A stretch of 64,000 nt of DNA from Asticcacaulis excentricus CB 48 (GTDB lineage Bacteria; Pseudomonadota; Alphaproteobacteria; Caulobacterales; Caulobacteraceae): positions 2,477,001 through 2,541,000 of the forward strand of contig NC_014816.1 in NCBI RefSeq assembly GCF_000175215.2. Reading direction: 5' to 3'. Below the pieces are notes generated by a model. It was given only the letters and a program-made list of their open reading frames with translations. It was not told the origin of the DNA and did not search any database. A program made the translations under genes and the position numbers. Positions 44,470 through 53,888 of this stretch are shown here, piece by piece (the stretch's first letter is position 1; each line of letters opens with the position of its first letter).

Positions 44470-45615
44470 TCAGACCATCACCAGATCGTCACGGTGAATG
44501 ACCTCATCTCCTGAGGTGTAGCCCAGGAGAGCTTCAATCTCTTTGCTGGCGCGCCCCTTGATGCTGGCGATATCATCGGAGCTATAGGCCGCGATACCAC
44601 GCGCCAGTTCGCGCCCGTCGTGCAGGACCGATACGCTGTCGCCCTTATCAAAGACGCCCGCGACCGAGCTGATGCCCGAAGGTAGAAGCGATTTTCCCAA
44701 AGCCAGCGCGTTAGCGGCCCCGGCATCGATATGGATTTGCCCTGCAGGCACCACCGTCCCGGCGATCCACGCCTTATAGGCCGCCCCCGACGAAGCCTGA
44801 GCCACAAACAGGGTGTAGCGTGCGCCCTGCCCCAGCGCCGAAAGAGGCCGAAGGCCCTGACCGTTCATGATGGTGGTCGAACATCCCGCCGCACCGGCGA
44901 TGCGGGCTGCGGCAATCTTGGTAGCCATGCCGCCTGTGCCGACGCCGGCGGCCGCATTGGCTCCCCCGGCCATGGCCTCGATATCCGGCGTGATGGTTTC
45001 GACCACGCCGATATGTTCCGCTGACGGATTGTTACGCGGATCAGCGGTGTAGAGCCCGTCAATATCCGACAGCAGCACCAGTGCCTCAGACCGCACCAGC
45101 ATGGCCGCGCGCGCCGCCAGCCGGTCATTGTCGCCATAGCGGATTTCTTCGGTCGCCACGGTGTCATTCTCATTGACGATCGGCACGACGCCCAGCTTGA
45201 GCAGGGTGTCCGCCGTTTCGCGCGCATTAAGCCAGCGACGGCGGCGCTCGGTGTCTTCACGCGTCAAAAGAACCTGCGCGACCTTGATCCCATGTTCAGA
45301 AAAGACCTCGTCCCAGGCACGCATCAGGATCGGCTGCCCGGCGGCGGCCGCCGCCTGTTTACGATCAAGCGGCAATTGCCTTGTGTTAAGCCCCAGATAA
45401 CGCCGGCCGAGAGCGCCCGCTCCGGAGGAGACGATCATCACCTCCACACCGGCCTTGCGCAATCGCGCCACATCCTCGGCCAGACCGCGCATCCACAGCG
45501 TGTTGGCCGCGCCCGTTTGCGGATTGACGATCAGGGCCGAGCCGACCTTCAGGGTCACGCGCTTCGCCTGCGCGATATGCGCCGGAAAGTCCGATTTTAT
45601 AGCCGCGACCGTCAT
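44470..45615 (-). CDS. proB: Glutamate 5-kinase
   Basis: 381 residues from the ATG of MTVAAIKSD; the frame stays open to 45753 but the additional 46 residues are not typical. Amino-acid-kinase domain (about 15-265: KVGSALIVN, SSGAGALGRRYL, NENDTVATEEIRYGDNDRLAA) and a C-terminal PUA domain (about 290-375). It catalyses the first, feedback-regulated step of proline synthesis. It is divergent from thrC with a short shared promoter region. Confidence 0.93.
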   Translation of the reverse strand: MTVAAIKSDFPAHIAQAKRVTLKVGSALIVNPQTGAANTLWMRGLAEDVARLRKAGVEVMIVSSGAGALGRRYLGLNTRQLPLDRKQAAAAAGQPILMRAWDEVFSEHGIKVAQVLLTREDTERRRRWLNARETADTLLKLGVVPIVNENDTVATEEIRYGDNDRLAARAAMLVRSEALVLLSDIDGLYTADPRNNPSAEHIGVVETITPDIEAMAGGANAAAGVGTGGMATKIAAARIAGAAGCSTTIMNGQGLRPLSALGQGARYTLFVAQASSGAAYKAWIAGTVVPAGQIHIDAGAANALALGKSLLPSGISSVAGVFDKGDSVSVLHDGRELARGIAAYSSDDIASIKGRASKEIEALLGYTSGDEVIHRDDLVMV

Positions 45616-45730
45616 GGAAAGTCTTTTCTCAGGCGTCTGAAAATGATAGGCCCGCCGCGAGCTTTTTATCGCGGGCGAAACCCTTGCGCCTATTAGCGGA
45701 CAATCCCTTGTTGAAGCAAGAAGGGTTTGA

Positions 45731-47152
45731 ATGCTTTTAAGAAATGGTAACAAAATGAACTATATCGGCACGCGCGGTTTCAAAGATCAACGCAGTTTTG
45801 CGGGCGCTCTGCTCGACGGTCTGGCCCCCGACGGCGGGCTTTATGTACCGCAGGCATGGCCGACACCGGATTTCGATCTGTCTGGCGTGTCAAAGGGCGG
45901 CTATGCCGACCTGACGGTAAAACTACTCAAGCTGTTTGGCGTGGACGTTCTGGGCGATCAGGCGGTCAAGGCGGCAGCTCAGCGCACCGAGGACGCCTTT
46001 CTGCGCGACGGGGCCGTGCCGCTGACGCGGCTGGAAGACGATCTCTATCTGCTCGAGCTCTATCACGGTCCGACCCACGCCTTCAAAGACATGGCCATGC
46101 AGATGATGGCGCCCCTGACCGATGCCGCCCTTTCACAGCGCGGCGAAAAACTGACCCTGGTGACGGCCACCTCCGGCGATACCGGTGCAGCCGCTGTGCG
46201 CGCCTTTGCAGGTTCTGAACACGTCAAGCTGATCGTTTTTCATCCGCTCGGCCGCGTCTCACCCGTACAGCGTCTTCAGATGACGACGGTTCAGGCCGAT
46301 AATGTGCTCAATGTCGGGGTAAACGGCGATTTCGACGACTGCCAGAAGATCGTCAAGGCGCTGCTGTCTGAGCCTTCCTTGAAAGCACAGGGCCTGATCT
46401 CCTCGGTGAATTCGATCAACTGGGGCCGCCTGTTGGGGCAGGTCCCCTACTATCTGGCCGCCGCTGCTCATTCGGGCCTCAACACGCCGGAATTTATCGT
46501 GCCGACCGGCAATTTCGGTGACGCCTTCGCCGGATGGGTGGCGCGTCAGATCGGCGGGAATGTCGGTCACCTGCACGCTGCCGTAAACCGCAACGATGCC
46601 CTTAATCAGGCCATCAATAACGGCCGCTATGTGCGCCGTCAGGCCGTCGAGACGGCCTCGGTCTCAATGGACGTGCAGGCACCGTCAAACTTTGAGCGGC
46701 TGGTCTTTGAAGCCTCCGGCCGTGACGCGGACGCAACGCGCAACCTGTTCGATGCCTTTGGACAGTCCGGTGAAGTGGCATTGTCCGGTAATCTGCAAGA
46801 GGCCCTGAAATCTGAAGTTTCGGCCTCGAGCGTCTCTGAAGACGAGACCAAGGCCACCATCAAACTGGCCTATGAGCGCTGGGGTCAGGTCATCTGCCCG
46901 CATACCGCCGTGGCGCTTTCGGCGGCCCTGACTCGACGCGAAGCTGGCGAAGGCACGGGCGGACAGATCGTTTTGGCCACAGCGCACGCCGCCAAGTTCC
47001 CGGCCTTTGTGACCGAGGCGCTGGGCTTTGAGCCCAAGGCCCCGGACGCCATCACCGATCTTTATGGGCTGACCGAAACCCTGACCGAAATGCCAGCAGA
47101 CATCACCGCGGCCGTCACGACCGTTAAGGCCTTTATTGAGTGGATAGATTAG
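45731..47152 (+). CDS. thrC: Threonine synthase
   Basis: 473 residues from ATG at 45731, which has AGAAGGG at a good distance; an ATG eight codons in (MNYIGTRG) is the alternative start and has a weaker site. PLP lysine in HGPTHAFKDMAMQ, plus TSGDTGAAAVRAF and PTGNFGDAFAG. Converts O-phosphohomoserine, made by ThrB (encoded at 61.7 kb), to threonine. A strong terminator follows. Confidence 0.94.
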   Translation: MLLRNGNKMNYIGTRGFKDQRSFAGALLDGLAPDGGLYVPQAWPTPDFDLSGVSKGGYADLTVKLLKLFGVDVLGDQAVKAAAQRTEDAFLRDGAVPLTRLEDDLYLLELYHGPTHAFKDMAMQMMAPLTDAALSQRGEKLTLVTATSGDTGAAAVRAFAGSEHVKLIVFHPLGRVSPVQRLQMTTVQADNVLNVGVNGDFDDCQKIVKALLSEPSLKAQGLISSVNSINWGRLLGQVPYYLAAAAHSGLNTPEFIVPTGNFGDAFAGWVARQIGGNVGHLHAAVNRNDALNQAINNGRYVRRQAVETASVSMDVQAPSNFERLVFEASGRDADATRNLFDAFGQSGEVALSGNLQEALKSEVSASSVSEDETKATIKLAYERWGQVICPHTAVALSAALTRREAGEGTGGQIVLATAHAAKFPAFVTEALGFEPKAPDAITDLYGLTETLTEMPADITAAVTTVKAFIEWID

Positions 47153-47213
47153 TCAGGCGCAAAAAGCCCGCGGCCGCGCATCCATCGCTGCACCGCCTCA
47201 TCACGAGTGAAGG

Positions 47214-47247
47214 AAGACCGTCAGGCGAGGCCCGGCGGTCTTTTTTT
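47214..47247 (+). terminator. Rho-independent terminator after thrC
   Basis: AAGACCG (47214-47220) pairs with CGGTCTT (47236-47242), and a run of U follows to 47247. The stem and U-tract face the plus-strand thrC transcript. Confidence 0.85.
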
Positions 47248-47329
47248 CAAACCTTTGGCCCTCACCCGGCGAAAGGCTTTTTTTAAGCATTTGCGCTATC
47301 CCTGAGCAGAAGCGTTTAGGGAGCGGCCT

Positions 47330-48116
47330 ATGAGTGGCGAGACGATTTGTAGCGGCTGTCGCGACGGGACAGGCTTTGAGCTACCGATAACCATGGCGTT
47401 CCAACCGATTGTCGATGTGGTCAGGAACGGTTTTTGCCCAGGAAGCCCTTGTTCGGGGCGTAAATGGTGAGGGAGCCGGGTTCATACTGGATCAGGTTTC
47501 AGATCAAAATCGCTACGCGTTTGATCAGTCTTGTCGTGTCAAGGCCATTGAGCTGGCGGCGCAGTGGGATAGTACTCACGAGGGCGAACGGCTCTCGATT
47601 AACTTTTTGCCAAATGCCGTCTATGAACCGCGCGCCTGCATTCGGCTGACCTTGGCGACCGCTATGCGGTTCAGTTTTCCGCTAAATCGGATCATTTTCG
47701 AATTCACCGAAACTGAAAAGCTCGATACGAACCACCTCCTCAATATATTGAGATCGTACCGGGCCATGGGTTTTATGACCGCCATTGATGATTTTGGCTC
47801 TGGCTACGCGGGTTTGAGCCTCCTCTCAAACTTTCAGCCTGACCTCGTCAAAATTGACATGGAGCTGATCCGCAACATCGACAAAGACCGAACCAAACGC
47901 ATCATTCTGGCAAACACGCTTCGCATGCTTCACGACCTTGACGTCAAGGTCATTTGCGAGGGCGTGGAGACAGCGGAAGAATTCGAGGTCTTACGCGACA
48001 TGGGGGTTAGCCTCATTCAGGGATATTACCTGGGCAAGCCCTCCCTAAGGCAGCCCTTATCATCCAACTGGCCACAGCCTGCCGCCGCGCCCCTTCAAAC
48101 AAAGGGCTTTGGTTGA
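47330..48116 (+). pseudogene. EAL-domain c-di-GMP phosphodiesterase gene with a frameshift
   Basis: An ATG at 47330 with GGAG 6 bases upstream opens a frame (MSGETICSG... ITMAFQPIVDV) that ends early, while from about 47409 another frame continues as SGTVFAQEALVRG and runs to 48116. Joined, these give one EAL domain of the YcgF/BluF type, with EALVRG, ENRYAFDQ-like NRYAFDQSCR, FEFTETEKL, AIDDFGSGYAG, VKIDMELI and CEGVETAEEF. The indel lies within about 47410-47425 and falls between two parts of the N-terminal strand-turn. The rest is intact, so it is either a recent mutation or a sequencing error. The shifted frame has its own TTG/ATG codons but no SD. Confidence 0.82.
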
Positions 48117-48284
48117 GACGCCGAGACGCAAGGGGCGGCGCCCACTGAGCTTGCGATCGCTCTTGTAACGGCATTTTCGTAACACCACCGTCTGTGTAAA
48201 ATGCGGGTTGAAACCGCATATGGCCCGGCATGTGTCATTCACTCAGCGCAGCGACAGTCCTTTGATCTCTAAAAGCAACCGAAG

Positions 48285-49731
48285 GCGAAACGGGTCGTGT
48301 CCCACCGGGTGGTGTAATTGGGTAAGAGCGAAGCGCTAGGCTCGCGGCCCCATTCAAGGGCCAGGCGAGCCTGAAGCGTCGCGGGTTGGTCATCAGTGAT
48401 TTTCGGATATGGTTTGGGTTCCTACACTCATTCCAGAGACGAAAGAACCACCGATGACCAAAGAGATGATGGCCCTGAAAGGGCTTGTTGAAAAGACCTC
48501 CGACAGCGATTTGTTGCGTGAGATGATAGGTTTTGCCGCCGAGCGCCTGATGGCAATGGAGGTCGGCACTGTGACCGGCGCGGCTTACCACGAGAAGAGC
48601 GGCGAACGTATGGTCCAGCGCAACGGCTATCGCGATCGGGATTGGGAAACACGCGCCGGCACGGTCGAACTGCGTATTCCGAAACTTCGCAAAGGCAGTT
48701 ATTTCCCGAGCTTTCTGGAGCCACGGCGCATGGCCGAGAAGGCACTGACTGCCGTTATCCAGGAAGCTTACGTTCAGGGCATCTCGACGCGGTCTATCGA
48801 CGACCTGGTCAAGGCCATGGGCATGAGCGGCATCTCGAAAAGCCAGGTCAGCCGCCTTTGTGAGGAAATCGATGAGCGCGTGAAGGCGTTTCTCGATCGT
48901 CCGATCGAGGGGGAATGGCCTTATATCTGGATCGATGCCACCTACCTGAAAGTTCGCCGTGGGGCCCGGACTGTCTCCGTCGCCGTCATCATCGCTGTGG
49001 GCGTCAATACCGACGGCCGCCGGGAGGTTCTTGGCATGGAGGTCGGCACGTCAGAAGCTGAACCGATCTGGGCAGAGTTCTTACGCAACCTGACCCGTCG
49101 TGGTCTGCGCGGCGTCAAGCTGGTCGTCTCCGATGCACATATCGGGATCAAAGGCGCGGTATCGAAGGTTTTGAACGCCACCTGGCAGCGGTGCCGCGTA
49201 CACTTCATGCGCAATGTCTGCGCCCATGCAGGCAAGAGTGGCCGCCGGGTCGTCTCGGCCTTCATCGGTACCGCCTTCGCTCAGGAAACGCCTGAAGCCG
49301 CCAGCGCACAATGGCGAAACGTCGCCGATCAGCTCAGGCCCAAAATGCCAAAGCTGGCAACGATCATGGACGAGGCTGAGCATGACGTCCTGGCCTACAT
49401 GACCTTCCCAAAGGAGCACCGCATCAAGCTTCACAGCACAAACCCGATTGAGCGTCTCAATGGCGAAATCAAGCGCCGTTGCGATGTCGTGGGCATCTTC
49501 CCGAACGACGATGCCATTATCCGCCTCGTGGGCGCCATCTTGCTGGAGCAGAACGACGAGTGGACGGTTCAACGCGGCCGCTACATCACCCTTGAAACCA
49601 TCGCACAACTCAGCGATGATCCCGTTCTCAGCATGCCAGCCGTGGCAAGCTGACGAAAATCCGGACCCGTCCGGAAACCACTGATGCCTAGCGCTCAGTT
49701 ACACCACGTCACGGGACACGATCGCGAAACG
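48285..49731 (+). mobile_element. IS256-family insertion sequence with 8-bp target duplication
   Basis: The element spans 48293-49723 (1431 bp). Its left end begins GGTCGTGTCCC and its right end, read inward, begins GATCGTGTCCC; the ends go on matching through GTGGTGTAA before diverging. The flanking 8-mer GCGAAACG is present on both sides (48285-48292 and 49724-49731), as expected for an IS256-family target duplication. It sits in the spacer between the EAL gene and the double-receiver gene. The intact ends and duplication indicate a fairly recent insertion. Confidence 0.9.
48454..49653 (+). CDS. IS256-family transposase
   Basis: 399 residues from the ATG of MTKEMMAL; the open frame extends 15 codons upstream without a ribosome site. 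DDE mutator-type transposase: first Asp in IWIDATYLKVR, second in VVSDAHIGIKGA, Glu in STNPIERLNGEIKRR. Full length, with intact inverted repeats around it, so probably active. Confidence 0.93.
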   Translation: MTKEMMALKGLVEKTSDSDLLREMIGFAAERLMAMEVGTVTGAAYHEKSGERMVQRNGYRDRDWETRAGTVELRIPKLRKGSYFPSFLEPRRMAEKALTAVIQEAYVQGISTRSIDDLVKAMGMSGISKSQVSRLCEEIDERVKAFLDRPIEGEWPYIWIDATYLKVRRGARTVSVAVIIAVGVNTDGRREVLGMEVGTSEAEPIWAEFLRNLTRRGLRGVKLVVSDAHIGIKGAVSKVLNATWQRCRVHFMRNVCAHAGKSGRRVVSAFIGTAFAQETPEAASAQWRNVADQLRPKMPKLATIMDEAEHDVLAYMTFPKEHRIKLHSTNPIERLNGEIKRRCDVVGIFPNDDAIIRLVGAILLEQNDEWTVQRGRYITLETIAQLSDDPVLSMPAVAS

Positions 49732-49822
49732 CATTAAGGTCTTTTTGAACAATCTTCACTACTCCCGGTCCGGGGACTAAATAGTTACCGCATAAGCAAC
49801 CCGAAAGAGGTGGTGTAGCGAC

Positions 49823-50605
49823 GTGGCCAGGGCACTTATCATCGAAGACAGTCCGATCCAGTCCAGGATAATTGGACGGATGATCACATCACTGGGCTTC
49901 GACGTCCATTATGCGCAAAATCTGACTAAGGCATCCGGACTTTTGAGAACCTTGAAGGTCGATGCCGTCTTTCTCGACATCTTTGTAGGCGACCACAACG
50001 CCCTTCAGTTTGTTGACACGCTCCGAAAGCTTGCCCCCCTGGCGGTATTTGTCCTCATGACGGCCGGCTCAGAAACGGAGTGTGTTGAGGTCACGCTCTC
50101 CAAGGCGAGGCTCGCGCGTGCCGATTTCGTACTCAAAAAGCCTTTCAACCCCTCAGATATCGAAGCCATATTTGCGCGGACATTTGACACAAGTGCCGGG
50201 CTCAAACGTCGCAAACACATTCTTGTCATAGAAGATAGCGCGCCGATCAGAACCATCTGTGAACGTGTTCTGGCCTCCATCGGATATAGGGTCACTATCA
50301 GTGAGACCATGGAGGACGCCTTTGCCAATGTGGATATCGCACACGTCGACCTCGTTTTATGCGACATGTTCATGCCGGGCATGGGCGGGTTTAAAGGCAT
50401 CCGTTCGATCCGGAGAACCTGGCCGAAGGTTCCGGTGATTGCCATGTCTGCCGGCATCGATCAGGCGGTAAAAAATCACGATGTGCTGGCGGCAACGGCC
50501 AAGCTTGGCGTAAACGCGCAACTCAGAAAGCCCTTCGAGGCATTTGACCTCGTCGAGGTCGTGGCGGCGGTCCTCGATGAAACCCACACGCTAGAGGTCG
50601 TTTAA
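49823..50605 (+). CDS. Double-receiver response regulator without output domain
   Basis: 260 residues, starting with GTG preceded by AGAGG. Two REC domains in tandem: residues about 3-120 (acceptor-position Asp in AVFLDIFVG, Lys in LKKPFNP) and about 133-255 (Asp in LVLCDMFMPG, Lys in LRKPFEAF). Both retain Asp and Lys. With no DNA-binding or enzymatic domain, it likely works through protein contact or as a phosphate sink. It is convergent with the FIST/GGDEF-EAL operon. Confidence 0.85.
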   Translation: MARALIIEDSPIQSRIIGRMITSLGFDVHYAQNLTKASGLLRTLKVDAVFLDIFVGDHNALQFVDTLRKLAPLAVFVLMTAGSETECVEVTLSKARLARADFVLKKPFNPSDIEAIFARTFDTSAGLKRRKHILVIEDSAPIRTICERVLASIGYRVTISETMEDAFANVDIAHVDLVLCDMFMPGMGGFKGIRSIRRTWPKVPVIAMSAGIDQAVKNHDVLAATAKLGVNAQLRKPFEAFDLVEVVAAVLDETHTLEVV

Positions 50606-50696
50606 CGCCGCTCGCCGCCGCGCTGATGCACCCTCGCGCCGCTTGACCTTGCACCAAACGCGCTTATCAGGGCGCGACGGTCGCTCTGTTTTAACG

Positions 50697-52565
50697 TCAG
50701 GCCACTTTTGCAGCGACCCGATCCGCGTTCGAAACATTGAGTTCATTAAGAGCGACAGGTTTGCCAAACAGATACCCTTGCATGGTATCACAGTGCTCTG
50801 TTCTCAGGATTTCAAACTGCTGTTCAGTCTCAACCCCTTCAGCGGTCGAGACGATCCCAAGACTTGAACACATTCCCGAAACCGCTCGAATAATGGCCAG
50901 AGACTCAGATCGCTGACCGAGATCGCGCACAAACGACTGGTCGATCTTTATCTTGTCGAACGGAAATGCGCTTATGTAGCTGAAAGACGAATAGCCCGTT
51001 CCGAAATCATCCAAAGAGATACGTACCCCTAAGGCTTTAAGGGCACGCAAGATCTTGAGAGCTTCCCCCGCATCACCGATCATCACGCCCTCGGTAATCT
51101 CAATCTCGAGCCGGTTGGGGTTTATCCGCGAGTCCTGTAACGCCCGGGTCACGACGCTCACAAAGGCGCGTGAGCGAAACTGTACCGGCGAAACGTTCAC
51201 CGCGATCGTCGTGTGTTCGGGTAAAGCGGCCGCATCCTTACAGGCTTTACGAATGACCCACGATCCGATTTCCTCGATAATGCCCGTTTCTTCGGCCACC
51301 GGAATAAACTCATTGGGCGAAACAATGCCGCGCACCGGAGATTGCCAGCGCAATAAGGCTTCGTAGCCGCACACCCGTGCAGACTTCACACAAAAGATCG
51401 GCTGATAAACAAGGAAAAACTCGCGGCTTTGCGCAGCCTTTCGCAGATCCGCCTCAATTTGTTGCCTTTCCAGATAGGTTTCATGAAGTTTCGCATCGTA
51501 GACGGCAATATCGTTGCGACCGCTCCTTTTTGCCGCGTACAAGGCCTGATCGGCATGTCGCATCAAATCAATCGGGGCGGCATGAGGATCGTCGATAAAC
51601 TCGATACCCACACTCGCTCCGATCACAATCTCAAGCCCATCAATCTCATAAGGTGCGCTTAAGTGGCTCACCAACCGCTTAGCCACCTGGTGCGCGTCGT
51701 GATGCGCGCTCACCTTCTCGAGAAGGACCGCAAACTCATCTCCTCCTAAACGGGCCGCCAGGTCCCCTGGTCGCAGCACGTCAACCAGGCGGCGCGCGAC
51801 CTTTGCTAAAAGCGCATCACCGACGCCATGACCGTAGAGGTCATTGACCGCTTTGAACCGATCAAGATCGAGACTGAGTATGGCGGCCATGGAGCGGGCG
51901 CTCGCACGCGCCACCAGGTCTGCCAGACGCTTTTGGAAGAGGTTTCGATTGGCAAGTTCGGTGAGCGCATCAAAATTGGCCATGCGTTCGATAGTGGCCC
52001 GTGCGAGGTGCGACTCGGTAATATCGGCAATCACATCGAGGTAGCCTCCGCCCTCAACGCCGGTGCGCGACACCCGCACCGTACGCCCAGACGGCCACAC
52101 ATACTCCCCTTCACTGTGCCCTGTCTTCGGTATGGCCAGGTATTCCAGTAACTGCATCAGGCGCGCATTACTCGCACTCATGCGTCGCCCCGCGGCTTCA
52201 AGCGCCTGGACGAGTGACAAACCTCGGGCGTTGTTTGCCTTATCCACGTCGAAAAAGGTCAAATAGGCCCGGTTATACTCACAGATATGACCGTCCCTGT
52301 CGTAGAGACATATTCCGTGCGGCAACGTCTCGATCGTCGCTTGAAAGCGTTGACCGTTTTCTCGCAGATCCCGCAAGCTCTGACGAAGTTTTTCGTTTGC
52401 CGTTTCAAGCTCGTCCGTCATCAGTTGAGTGGCGCGATCCACCCTTCGACTTTCAAGCTCGTATTCGCCGTAAGCTCTGTCTACAAGGTCGAGGAGCGTG
52501 TTCAGGTCCAGTGCACCGGTTTCGTCGGTGGCTTTTTGAAGTTGGCGGTGGAGCAATCTGTGCAT
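50697..52565 (-). CDS. PAS-GGDEF-EAL cyclic-di-GMP enzyme
   Basis: 622 residues from the ATG that overlaps the FIST stop (TGATG) and has GGAGG 7 bases upstream. An N-terminal helical region (about 1-70) is followed by PAS (about 72-185; ETLPHGICLYDRDG), GGDEF (about 195-355; intact ARLGGDEFAVLL) and EAL (about 375-610; YEALLRW, IDDFGTGYSS-like DDFGTGYSSF). Both catalytic signatures look intact, so the net activity is uncertain. No membrane helix. Translational coupling to the FIST gene suggests the FIST protein controls it. Confidence 0.9.
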   Translation of the reverse strand: MHRLLHRQLQKATDETGALDLNTLLDLVDRAYGEYELESRRVDRATQLMTDELETANEKLRQSLRDLRENGQRFQATIETLPHGICLYDRDGHICEYNRAYLTFFDVDKANNARGLSLVQALEAAGRRMSASNARLMQLLEYLAIPKTGHSEGEYVWPSGRTVRVSRTGVEGGGYLDVIADITESHLARATIERMANFDALTELANRNLFQKRLADLVARASARSMAAILSLDLDRFKAVNDLYGHGVGDALLAKVARRLVDVLRPGDLAARLGGDEFAVLLEKVSAHHDAHQVAKRLVSHLSAPYEIDGLEIVIGASVGIEFIDDPHAAPIDLMRHADQALYAAKRSGRNDIAVYDAKLHETYLERQQIEADLRKAAQSREFFLVYQPIFCVKSARVCGYEALLRWQSPVRGIVSPNEFIPVAEETGIIEEIGSWVIRKACKDAAALPEHTTIAVNVSPVQFRSRAFVSVVTRALQDSRINPNRLEIEITEGVMIGDAGEALKILRALKALGVRISLDDFGTGYSSFSYISAFPFDKIKIDQSFVRDLGQRSESLAIIRAVSGMCSSLGIVSTAEGVETEQQFEILRTEHCDTMQGYLFGKPVALNELNVSNADRVAAKVA

Positions 52566-53728
52566 CACGCCACCTCCGAAAGGAGTGTAAGACACATGGT
52601 CTGATTGTGCAGGCCTGCCGTCGAGTAATCGGGATAGGGCGCAATTTCCCCATAGGAATAAAAGCCAAACTGCAAAGCCGTTGGGCCAAGGCGTTGCCCA
52701 ACCGCCTCAACTTCATCGAGGGTTCGCTGACCCATCAGGAGGCGTCGGCCGACACAGGACACGGCAAGGCACACTTGCGGCTCCAGTTCAGGATCACGCG
52801 CTCTCAGATTCAACAAGGCTTTCTCAATGGCCGCTTCCGCGCCTGAAACAAGATGATTGGGCTGCCCCCTCATAAGGCGCGCGGGCCAGTTTTGCGGAAT
52901 GCTCCCGGCAAAGGTGAGGGTTTTGGCAGACCTGTCTATGCTCAAAACCGTTCTGACGACTTCTCGCGTGGGATGGTCAGGATCATGGATCTTTAGAGGG
53001 AACATAAGGGCCGAGGCCGGGAGCTGGGCGGCTTCCTCACCAAGGTAGGTTTCGTAAAGATCAAGCGCCGGGCCGCCGTCAAGTGCCTCAAGGACGGTCC
53101 CCGAAGCGGATGTGACCTCGCGCTCAGGACCAAAAGCCTTCCAGCCACCGCCCGTGGCTGTGCCGACCCTTAATCCCTCACCATAAAAGCCAACAGCGAC
53201 AATCTCGTTTGATGAAATGTGATCAGAGTTCAAGACGTAGGTTTTCTCAAACGCCGCGCCATCACCGGCAAGCCCGCCTGTGATGATAACCTCTTCACCG
53301 ACACCCTCAGAAAGCCCCTTGATGAGTGCGGATCCATCTACGTCAAGACCGGGACTGAGAAGGAGAATGTAGCGTAGGTCCTGTCCAAGGAGAGAGGCCG
53401 CAAGGCGCTTGCCAGCCTCGTAGGACTGCGCTTTTGTTTGCAGCTCAACAGAGGCTTGGCGCAAGCGAACCTTGTCAAACGAAAGTGCGATGCCGCTCCA
53501 TCCCTCCTCATCAAGCGACGTCCCCTCGATCAAGGTACCCGTGGTCGTACCTGTGATGATCGCGTCAGGCGCGGCCTGGCACAACCGCGAAAGATGATCG
53601 CAAGTGCCTGTAAGGCTGTGCTCAAAGGCCTGTCGGGTACCAAAAAGAAGGATTAACTGAGCCTGAACAAGCGCCTTCAACGACGCCTCATTACCCAGGC
53701 AAGCTTCATTTACGCGAAACGACCACAC
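52565..53728 (-). CDS. FIST-domain sensor, NosP-like
   Basis: 387 residues from a GTG with GGAG 8 bases upstream; another GTG three codons earlier overlaps that site. FIST_N (about 10-210) and FIST_C (about 225-370) domains; the ending GFYSYGEIAP is typical. FIST proteins encoded with GGDEF/EAL genes include NosP, a haem protein that senses nitric oxide; haem binding cannot be read from sequence. It is the first gene of the operon with the PAS-GGDEF-EAL gene. Confidence 0.85.
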   Translation of the reverse strand: MWSFRVNEACLGNEASLKALVQAQLILLFGTRQAFEHSLTGTCDHLSRLCQAAPDAIITGTTTGTLIEGTSLDEEGWSGIALSFDKVRLRQASVELQTKAQSYEAGKRLAASLLGQDLRYILLLSPGLDVDGSALIKGLSEGVGEEVIITGGLAGDGAAFEKTYVLNSDHISSNEIVAVGFYGEGLRVGTATGGGWKAFGPEREVTSASGTVLEALDGGPALDLYETYLGEEAAQLPASALMFPLKIHDPDHPTREVVRTVLSIDRSAKTLTFAGSIPQNWPARLMRGQPNHLVSGAEAAIEKALLNLRARDPELEPQVCLAVSCVGRRLLMGQRTLDEVEAVGQRLGPTALQFGFYSYGEIAPYPDYSTAGLHNQTMCLTLLSEVA

Positions 53729-53888
53729 GATAACCACTCCACTGTGAAGTGGCGTTATGCGCGCAAAACTTTATTTGAAACTTAGGAAAATCGGTTAAGA
53801 CGGGTTAACGCTCCCAAACCCTTTAAGACCAACGATGTCGACCTGCACGACAATCGCACAGCGCCATGCCTCTGGCCGCCTGCACAGA

